Origin: Gammaproteobacteria bacterium
GTDB taxonomy: Bacteria > Pseudomonadota > Gammaproteobacteria > Poriferisulfidales > Poriferisulfidaceae
Direction: 5' to 3'
Assembly (NCBI GenBank): GCA_007571105.1
Contig: RKRZ01000169.1
Location: 1 to 7,637, forward strand
DNA: 7,637 nt
Numbering within the stretch: position 1 is the first letter of the stretch; each line of letters opens with the position of its first letter. Under the pieces are notes generated by a model that searched no databases, was not told the DNA's origin, and worked only from the letters and a program-made list of their open reading frames with translations. Both the position numbers and the translations under genes were made by a program. Shown here piece after piece: positions 1 through 5,395 of the stretch.

Positions 1-2652
1 GGCGTCGTCAATGCGCTGCAAAAGCACCAGCGCCTCGTGCGTCCCGACCGGGTCGCCATTGTCATGGATGCACCCGGGCCTACATTCCGCAACGAGTTGT
101 ATCCCGAATACAAGGCCAATCGAAAGCCGATGGAAGAAGACTTGCGCATGCAAATCGATCCGTTGCACCAAATCATCAAAGCCCTTGGCCTGCCTCTGCT
201 GGTGGTCCCTGGCGTGGAGGCCGATGATGTCATCGGCACGCTCGCGCAACAAGGAAAGGCCGCGAAGATGTCTGTCGTCATCCTAAGTGGCGACAAGGAC
301 ATGGCCCAATTGGTCGACGAACAGGTAAGCCTGCACGACACCCTGCACGAACCTTGGGATTCCTCCGGCGTGCAGCAGAAGTTTTCATTGCATCCCGATC
401 AGATTATCGATTACCTGGCCCTTGCGGGCGACAGTGCCGACAATATCCCAGGAGTCCCCAAAGTCGGTCCCAAGACTGCCGCGAGCTGGCTGCAGCAGTA
501 CGAAACGCTGGAGAATGTTATCGAACATGCCGATGAAATCGTCGGAAAGGTCGGCGAAAACCTGCGCGCAAGCCTGGACAAATTGCCTCTGTACCGCCAA
601 CTGACCACCATCAAGTGCGACGTGGAACTGGATCTGGGCGTTGAGGACCTGCAACCCAAGACGGAAGACCGAAAACTGCTCGAGGAACTCTACGATCAAT
701 ATGACCTGCACTCGTTCCTTCGGGAATTGCAATCCAACACGCCGGAAGGGGATATTCCCCGCGCGAAAAGTGACACCACCTATACCACAGTGCTGACAGA
801 GGCCGCTCTGAAGCAGTGGGTTTCGCGCATTCGCAAGGCAGGCGCGTTCACTGTCGACACCGAAACCACCAGCCTAGACCCGCAACGCGCAACACTGATC
901 GGCATCTCGGTGTCGGTGGCCACCACGGAAGCCGCCTACATTCCAATCGGCCACACGATCGCCGGCGGGGAAATCGTCGAGGAAAACGTCCCGCTGTTTA
1001 CGGACTCGCCGGATCGCGCAAGCATGCGAGACGATCGGCAACTGGAGATGAAGTCGGTCGTCAAACATTTGGCTCCCTTGCTTCAGGATCCGAAAATCGT
1101 CAAGATTGGCCATCACCTGAAATACGACCGTGCAGTCTTGCTACGGCATGGAATGGAATTGGCCGGTCCGTGCCACGACACCATGCTGGAATCCTACGTG
1201 ATCAAGGCTTCCGCCAACAGTCGGCACAGCCTGGATGATCTGTCGCGCATTTACCTGAATGTGGAGACCATCTCCTACGACACCGTCACCGGACGAGGAC
1301 GCGGCAAAACACAATTGCGCTTTGATCAGGTGGCCATCGAAAAAGCCACGCAATATGCGGCAGAAGATGCCGACATGAGTCTGCGCCTGCATCAGCTTTT
1401 CTGGCCGCGGCTGGAGAAAGAGAAGGGCCTGCGAAAGATTTATGAAGAGATGGAATTGCCGCTTTCGCTGGTGTTGACGAACATGGAACGCCATGGCGTG
1501 GCCATCGATACCGACGCGCTTGCGCAGCACGCCAAGGAATTGTCAAAGGAGCTGAAGCACATTAAGGAGCAGGCATTTGAGGAATGCGGTCGGGAATTCA
1601 ACTTGAGTTCCCCCAAAGACCTGCAGTACATCCTGTTTGAGGAACGCGGACTAAAACCAATCAAGAAAACCCGCGGAGGTTCTTATTCGGTGGATGAGGA
1701 AGTGCTGACGAACCTGGCGCGTGAAGACAAGTTGCCGCAAATCATTCTGGATTATCGGGAACGCTTCAAACTGCTCAATACCTACGTGCAGAAACTGCCG
1801 AAAATGATCAATCCGGAAACTCAGCGGGTGCACACTTCCTACCATCAGGCGGGAACAGAAACGGGGCGGCTGTCTTCCTCAGACCCCAACCTGCAGAATA
1901 TCCCGATTCGCACCGCCGAAGGCCGGCGCATACGCCAGGCATTCGCAGCACCAAAGGGACGCATGCTGGTGGCGGCAGACTACTCGCAGATTGAGTTGCG
2001 GATTATGGCGCACATTTCACAAGACCCCGCCTTGAATCAGGCCTTCGCCGACGGGATGGACGTGCATCGAGCAACGGCCTCCGAAGTGTTTGGTGCCAGC
2101 CCAGACGCCGTCAGCGATGAACAGCGCCGACATGCAAAAGCGATTAATTTCGGGTTGATGTACGGCATGGGCCGATTTGGCCTGGCCCGTCAATTGGGTA
2201 TCCCGCAAGCAAAGGCCCAGCAATATATCGACCTGTATTTCGAGCGCTACCCCAAGGTGCGCGACTATATGGAACAGGTAAAAGAGCAAGCGAAAGAGCG
2301 CGGCTATGTCGAGACGGTGTGCGGACGGCGTCTGTATATCGACACCATTCAGTCGCGAAACCACAATATCCGCCGCCATGCAGAGCGTCTTGCCATCAAT
2401 GCGCCGATGCAGGGGACGGCTGCCGACATCATCAAACTCTCAATGATCGACGTCCACCGCTGGCTGACTGAAGAACATCCTGATTGCGCACTGATCATGC
2501 AGGTGCACGACGAACTGGTGCTGGAAGTACCTCAAGCGCAAGCTGAAGAAGTCACCCAAGGTGTTTGCACGCGCATGGAACAGGCGATGGAATTGAGCGT
2601 GCCACTTGTCGTCGACGCGAAATGGGCGGATAACTGGGACCAGGCGCACTAG
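1..2652 (+). CDS. polA: DNA polymerase I (5' end outside window)
   Basis: Family A DNA polymerase for Okazaki-fragment processing and repair synthesis. The frame is open from base 1, so the gene starts upstream; against E. coli PolA (928 aa) about 40 residues are missing and 883 are visible. In visible numbering, the 5'-nuclease has VEADD (D75/D76), GDKD (D98/D100) and GDSADN (D144/D147). The 3'-5' exonuclease has DTE (D286/E288), GHHLKYD (D376) and YAAED (Y452/D456), so the proofreading acidic residues are intact; a His sits where E. coli has Asn420. The polymerase has motif A DYSQIELR (D660), motif B RRHAKAINFG (R709, K713, Y721) and motif C QVHDE (D837/E838). The C-terminus NWDQAH is identical to E. 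coli. The GTG at 37 is internal and not a start. All three activities should be present. It ends TAG, 9 bp before the convergent peptidase gene, with no terminator between them; transcription could run on to the terminator at 3222-3259. Confidence 0.98.
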   Translation, partial: GVVNALQKHQRLVRPDRVAIVMDAPGPTFRNELYPEYKANRKPMEEDLRMQIDPLHQIIKALGLPLLVVPGVEADDVIGTLAQQGKAAKMSVVILSGDKDMAQLVDEQVSLHDTLHEPWDSSGVQQKFSLHPDQIIDYLALAGDSADNIPGVPKVGPKTAASWLQQYETLENVIEHADEIVGKVGENLRASLDKLPLYRQLTTIKCDVELDLGVEDLQPKTEDRKLLEELYDQYDLHSFLRELQSNTPEGDIPRAKSDTTYTTVLTEAALKQWVSRIRKAGAFTVDTETTSLDPQRATLIGISVSVATTEAAYIPIGHTIAGGEIVEENVPLFTDSPDRASMRDDRQLEMKSVVKHLAPLLQDPKIVKIGHHLKYDRAVLLRHGMELAGPCHDTMLESYVIKASANSRHSLDDLSRIYLNVETISYDTVTGRGRGKTQLRFDQVAIEKATQYAAEDADMSLRLHQLFWPRLEKEKGLRKIYEEMELPLSLVLTNMERHGVAIDTDALAQHAKELSKELKHIKEQAFEECGREFNLSSPKDLQYILFEERGLKPIKKTRGGSYSVDEEVLTNLAREDKLPQIILDYRERFKLLNTYVQKLPKMINPETQRVHTSYHQAGTETGRLSSSDPNLQNIPIRTAEGRRIRQAFAAPKGRMLVAADYSQIELRIMAHISQDPALNQAFADGMDVHRATASEVFGASPDAVSDEQRRHAKAINFGLMYGMGRFGLARQLGIPQAKAQQYIDLYFERYPKVRDYMEQVKEQAKERGYVETVCGRRLYIDTIQSRNHNIRRHAERLAINAPMQGTAADIIKLSMIDVHRWLTEEHPDCALIMQVHDELVLEVPQAQAEEVTQGVCTRMEQAMELSVPLVVDAKWADNWDQAH

Positions 2653-2661
2653 CGCTGGAAA

Positions 2662-3069
2662 TCAAGGTTTGCGGGCGTGCTCGCTTCTGGCTTCGGCGCA
2701 AATTCTCTCCATGTCGGCATCCGAAAATCCAAAGTGATGGCCGATCTCGTGGAGCAGCGTCTCACGCACATGATCCTCAAGCAGTCCGCCCTCTTCCCTC
2801 CAGTACTCCAGTAAAGGAAGCCGGTACAGATAGACACGGTCCAGATCCTCAGGGACATCCTCGATGGACTTCTGCTCCAGATCGACGCCTTGGTAGAGGC
2901 CAAGGAGTTCCATGGGATCGTCCAGTTGCATCTCCCGACAGAGCCTGTCATCCGGCACATCGCACACCTGAATTGCGAGAGGCTTGATGTAGCGGGAGAA
3001 TTCCGTAGGAATTTCCCGTAGTATTCGCTCGACCATGCGCTCGAATGCCTGAAGATCGTTTTCGGCCAT
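2662..3069 (-). CDS. Small zincin-like metallopeptidase family protein
   Basis: A 135-residue cytosolic protein with no signal peptide or membrane segment. The C-terminal part carries HEIGHHFGFSD (His107, Glu108, His111, with Asp117 downstream), the HExxH zinc-site signature of the minimal zincin family (Pfam Zincin_1, formerly DUF1025). The preceding GLYQG (about 57-61) and LYRLPLLEYW (about 81-90) also fit that family, and its length is typical. The substrate and physiological role are not established for the family, so I assign none. The start is ATG at 3069, supported by an AAGGGG Shine-Dalgarno sequence 5 nt upstream (minus strand of 3075-3080). The gene converges on polA. Its 5' end lies only 15 bp from the -35 element of the divergent sRNA promoter, so its own promoter must lie on the opposite strand of the sRNA region; I could not pick a convincing one. 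Confidence 0.92.
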   Translation of the reverse strand: MAENDLQAFERMVERILREIPTEFSRYIKPLAIQVCDVPDDRLCREMQLDDPMELLGLYQGVDLEQKSIEDVPEDLDRVYLYRLPLLEYWREEGGLLEDHVRETLLHEIGHHFGFSDADMERICAEARSEHARKP

Positions 3070-3082
3070 TCCCGCCCCTTCT

Positions 3083-3153
3083 GTTGCTATGCTTTCGCAG
3101 TTGAGTACAATACGCCCACTCGCATAGAGCGAATACAGTTGCTATCGCAGTTG
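3083..3153 (+). repeat. Imperfect direct repeat spanning the sRNA promoter and first strong stem
   Basis: GTTGCTAT then CGCAGTTG occurs twice: 3083-3090 plus 3096-3103, with GCTTT inserted between the halves, and 3138-3153 without the insertion. The first copy covers the -35 element and spacer; the second forms most of the 5' arm of hairpin 2. The repeat is exact apart from the 5-bp insertion. It could be a local duplication or a pair of protein-binding sites. Confidence 0.7.
3084..3111 (+). promoter_or_regulatory. Sigma70-type promoter of the sRNA candidate
   Basis: The -35 element is TTGCTA (3084-3089), followed by a 16-bp spacer and the -10 element TACAAT (3106-3111). Four of six -35 bases and five of six -10 bases match consensus. 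This predicts transcription starting near 3118. No ORF follows on this strand; a hairpin-rich stretch and a terminator do, which is why I read it as an sRNA promoter. Prediction from sequence only. Confidence 0.65.
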
Positions 3154-3259
3154 GTTCCCCTGCCGACTCGCGATACGGCTCCGGTTCGAAGCCACCCTAT
3201 TGTGCCGGAGCCACCTAATGCAAATCGGGCGGAAGTGCATTGCTTCCGCCCGATTTTTT
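3118..3259 (+). ncRNA. Candidate trans-acting sRNA at the polA-adjacent (Spot 42/ErsA-like) position
   Basis: A non-coding transcript of about 142 nt is predicted between the promoter at 3084-3111 and the T6 terminator. Four hairpins are visible. (1) A weak one: TCGC/GCGA at 3120-3132. (2) A 12-bp stem with one bulged C: arms 3143-3154 and 3163-3175, presenting the loop TTCCCCTG (3155-3162). (3) A perfect 8-bp GC-rich stem, GGCTCCGG (3177-3184) with CCGGAGCC (3205-3212), around a 20-nt loop containing CCACCC. (4) The terminator. Pyrimidine-rich loops of this kind suit pairing to purine-rich Shine-Dalgarno regions, and the U tail suits Hfq binding; both are inferences. From family knowledge, E. 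coli Spot 42 and Pseudomonas ErsA lie beside polA, and Xanthomonas sX13, also described near polA, uses C-rich loops. I cannot show sequence homology to any of these. A tRNA was excluded: there is no cloverleaf. Confidence 0.68.
3222..3259 (+). terminator. Strong rho-independent terminator
   Basis: A perfect 14-bp stem (arms 3222-3235 and 3243-3256, core CGGGCGGAAG) encloses the 7-nt loop TGCATTG. The outer A-T pairs merge into a run of six T (3254-3259). It ends the sRNA candidate and probably any readthrough from polA. Read from the minus strand, the stem is followed by only three T, so it should be a poor stop for dsbA transcripts arriving from the other side. Confidence 0.93.
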
Positions 3260-3296
3260 GTGCGTTCGGGTGATGGCTCCCGAGATGATGTCGGGA

Positions 3297-3938
3297 TTAT
3301 GGGGTTTCGCGAATCAAGTAGTCCACAATGTCCAGCATTTCCTGGCGTGTGCTTGCGTTTGGAGAGGTCACCAGATAACGGCCATTCACTGCCAATGAGG
3401 GGACGCCCCGGATGTCATACTGCTTGGGCAATTCCTTGGCTTCTGCTTCCAATCGATCCGTTACCGCCTGGGAGAGGAAGACTTCCATAAATTTCTGTGT
3501 GTCGATTCCGAACGGCTCAAGCATCCGGGCAATGCTCTCGCTGCTTTTGATCGAGCGCCCCTGTTCGTGTATCAGATAGAACACGGTCGTATGCAAGTCC
3601 AGTCGACCGATCTCTTCCAGCGTATAGTAAAGCCGTGCTCCCGTGGTCCAACGTGCGCTGAAGACAGCGGGGACCGGACGCAGATGTACGGTGTCGGCGC
3701 GCTCCTCGAGCCATTTTTTCAACAGCGGCTCGAGTTTGAAACAGTGCGGACAGCCATACCAAAAAAATTCCAGCACTTCGGTTTTGCCTTCGGGCGCCTC
3801 GGGTGCCGGCACACCGAAAACAACTGTGTAGTGCGTACCCTCTTCATAAGAAACGACCGCCGCATCTTCTTCTGCAACCGCGATGGATGCAGCAAACAAA
3901 ATGCCCAAGGGCATCATCAGGGCGCGAAAGCGCAGCAT
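3297..3938 (-). CDS. dsbA: Periplasmic thiol:disulfide interchange protein DsbA
   Basis: DsbA oxidises cysteine pairs in newly exported periplasmic proteins and is itself re-oxidised by DsbB, which is not in this window. The 213-residue product begins with a signal peptide (hydrophobic core about residues 7-22, cleavage plausible after AVA). The thioredoxin-fold active site is CPHC (C63-C66), identical to the E. coli motif, within FFWYGCPHC; GVPS gives the cis-proline (P180). Length and the helical insert match the family. I chose ATG at 3938: a TTG codon just upstream gives one more residue, but the ATG overlaps the cytochrome c4 stop as TGATG, the usual arrangement for translational coupling. 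No good Shine-Dalgarno sequence precedes it, which also favours coupling. It is the last gene of the cytochrome c4-dsbA unit. Only a weak 5-bp hairpin (3279-3295) without a T-run follows, so transcripts may continue antisense into the sRNA gene. Confidence 0.95.
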   Translation of the reverse strand: MLRFRALMMPLGILFAASIAVAEEDAAVVSYEEGTHYTVVFGVPAPEAPEGKTEVLEFFWYGCPHCFKLEPLLKKWLEERADTVHLRPVPAVFSARWTTGARLYYTLEEIGRLDLHTTVFYLIHEQGRSIKSSESIARMLEPFGIDTQKFMEVFLSQAVTDRLEAEAKELPKQYDIRGVPSLAVNGRYLVTSPNASTRQEMLDIVDYLIRETP

Positions 3939-4567
3939 CAATACAAGCCCGAAATGTAGTACGAGACCGCCTCGATTTCTGCATCCGTCATGTCAGAAGC
4001 AATTGAATTCATCATGGAATTCTGGCGGGTGTGGTCTTTGTGCGGGCGATAGCCTTCACGAAAGATCTTCAATTGCGTAATCAGATAAGTCGCATGTTGC
4101 CCGGCAAGCCGCGGAAAAGCGGCGGGGGCATTTCCGGAACCACTTGGTCCATGGCAGGCAATGCAGGCCGGAAGATTCCGGCTAAGGATGCCACCGCGGT
4201 AGATTAATTGCCCCAACTCCAGCATTTTCTCGGATCCTTGAGCAGTCCCGATTTTCGGAGTCTGATTCGCATAGTATGCGGAGACATCCAAAATGTCTTG
4301 TTCGGACAGCAATGCAGCCTGGGAGCTCATTAATACATTTCCGCGCTCTCCAGACTTGAATTGACGCAACGCGGTAACCATATAGCGTTCGCCCTGACCT
4401 GCCAAACTGGGCCATTCCGGATTTATGCTGTTGCCGTCAACTCCGTGACAGGCGCCACAGGTTGCCGAAAGCGCTTGTCCTGCTGCAGGATCTCCAGCCG
4501 CAAATGTCGCAGAAGCCGGGAATAATATTGCAAGCGCGAATAGCACACGAGCGCAAAATTGACTCAT
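3938..4567 (-). CDS. Diheme cytochrome c4
   Basis: A periplasmic or membrane-associated two-heme cytochrome c that passes electrons, typically from the bc1 complex, to terminal oxidases. Two homologous halves each carry one heme-attachment motif: CGACH and CIACH, about 98 residues apart. Each half ends with candidate axial-Met segments (NVLMSSQAALLSEQDI; NSMMNSIASDMTDAEI), the usual c4 arrangement. From ATG 4567 the protein has 209 residues, beginning with a signal peptide (MSQFCARVLFALAILF, then ASATFAA before GDPAAG). An in-frame ATG at 4591 would add eight residues; neither start has a Shine-Dalgarno sequence. I prefer 4567 because the signal peptide is complete from there and a TATAAT box at 4607-4612 would leave 4591 almost no leader. 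It is co-transcribed and coupled with dsbA. Pseudomonas has the same cytochrome c4, dsbA and engB neighbours. Confidence 0.93.
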   Translation of the reverse strand: MSQFCARVLFALAILFPASATFAAGDPAAGQALSATCGACHGVDGNSINPEWPSLAGQGERYMVTALRQFKSGERGNVLMSSQAALLSEQDILDVSAYYANQTPKIGTAQGSEKMLELGQLIYRGGILSRNLPACIACHGPSGSGNAPAAFPRLAGQHATYLITQLKIFREGYRPHKDHTRQNSMMNSIASDMTDAEIEAVSYYISGLY

Positions 4568-4606
4568 TGGGGATAAGAGAAACCAGGCCATCGGAATCGG
4601 GCCGCA

Positions 4607-4612
4607 ATTATA
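4607..4612 (-). promoter_or_regulatory. Possible -10 box of the cytochrome c4-dsbA operon
   Basis: The minus strand reads TATAAT, a perfect -10 hexamer, about 40 bp ahead of the preferred cytochrome c4 start. The hexamer 17 bp further upstream (TAATAG) is a poor -35, so the promoter would need an activator or be weak. Confidence 0.4.
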
Positions 4613-4624
4613 CAGCCAAGGCTA

Positions 4625-4674
4625 AATTTCTATTATCTTTCTGACATTGCACACATTCCTATTGACTAGAAATT
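4625..4674. repeat. Spaced inverted repeat in the divergent cytochrome c4/engB promoter region
   Basis: AATTTCTA (4625-4632) and TAGAAATT (4667-4674) are exact inverted 8-mers 34 bp apart, in the AT-rich centre of the 190-bp region between the divergent genes. It could be an operator, but 8-bp arms in AT-rich DNA can arise by chance. In the same region TTGACT (4662-4667) resembles a -35 and TAGAAT (4711-4716) a -10, but they are too far apart to form one promoter, so I cannot assign a confident engB promoter. Confidence 0.35.
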
Positions 4675-4781
4675 AAGGGCAAAAACCAAGTGCGAAATAG
4701 CCCCATAAGATAGAATGCGTCCAGTTCGCGCACACCCTGCCAACATCTCCCAAGGCCTCGCTGGCCTACCCCAAAGCCATC

Positions 4782-5372
4782 ATGAGTCTGGATCTGCGCC
4801 GAATTGAATATTTGTCAGGCCATCCGCGACTGGAAGACTGTCCCCCGGACCAAGGTGTGGAAGTCGCATTTGCGGGTCGCTCCAATGTCGGGAAGTCCAG
4901 TCTGATTAATGCCTTATGTGAGCGGCGCGGCATCGCACGCACCAGTTCCGAACCCGGCCGTACTCGATTGCTTCATTTTTTCAGGATTGATGAAGAGAGG
5001 CGACTAGTGGATTTGCCCGGCTATGGATTCGCGCGGGTGTCACGCAATGAGCGCGCCGGGTGGCAAAAGATGGTGGAAGACTACCTAACACGTCGGCAGA
5101 GTCTGATACGCCTGATGCTCATCATGGACGTCCGCCATCCTTTACGCGATAGCGACCGATTGCTATTACAGTGGTGTGCGGCCCAGAAACTTCCTGTGGA
5201 CCTTTTACTCAACAAGGCTGACAAGTTCTCACACAGCCAGGCACTGCAGACGCAGCGGGCTGTACAGAAAGAGTGTGAGACACAAACGAATTTAGTTTCG
5301 GCCCGCACCAAAATGGGACTAGAGCACGTGCGCCAGCGCTTGTGCGACTGTCTGAACAACTCAAACACATAA
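4782..5372 (+). CDS. engB: Ribosome biogenesis GTP-binding protein EngB/YihA/YsxC
   Basis: An essential TRAFAC-class GTPase needed for late 50S subunit assembly; cytosolic. The 196-residue protein matches the usual length (about 195-210). The GTPase motifs are in order: G1 GRSNVGKSS (32-40), the switch I/G2 region SSEPGRTR (about 55-62, Thr61), G3 DLPGYG (77-82), G4 NKAD (144-147; many EngB have TKAD) and G5 SARTKMG (173-179). The lead-in PPDQGVEVAFAG is typical of EngB. ATG 4782 is the only sensible start, although no Shine-Dalgarno sequence precedes it; a small hairpin (AGGCC 4753-4757 with GGCCT 4763-4767) sits just upstream. It is transcribed away from cytochrome c4. The stop codon TAA lies 23 bp before the ATG of the fusion gene on the same strand, so the two may be co-transcribed. 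Confidence 0.96.
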   Translation: MSLDLRRIEYLSGHPRLEDCPPDQGVEVAFAGRSNVGKSSLINALCERRGIARTSSEPGRTRLLHFFRIDEERRLVDLPGYGFARVSRNERAGWQKMVEDYLTRRQSLIRLMLIMDVRHPLRDSDRLLLQWCAAQKLPVDLLLNKADKFSHSQALQTQRAVQKECETQTNLVSARTKMGLEHVRQRLCDCLNNSNT

Positions 5373-5395
5373 AACAACTCGCGCACCATTTGCCT

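Noticed and set aside
37..39. GTG as the polA start
   Set aside because: The frame continues upstream to base 1 with PolA-like sequence, so the gene is cut by the window edge.
3177..3216. tRNA-like element GGTTCGAAGCC resembling a T-loop
   Set aside because: The bases around it do not form a 5-bp T-stem, no anticodon or acceptor arm exists, and it lies in the loop of a better 8-bp hairpin.
3200..3490. Plus-strand ORF of 96 codons across the terminator
   Set aside because: It runs through the terminator stem and antisense to dsbA; not a plausible gene.
4662..4716. engB promoter from TTGACT and TAGAAT
   Set aside because: The two hexamers are 43 bp apart, too far for one sigma70 promoter, and neither has a good partner at proper spacing.
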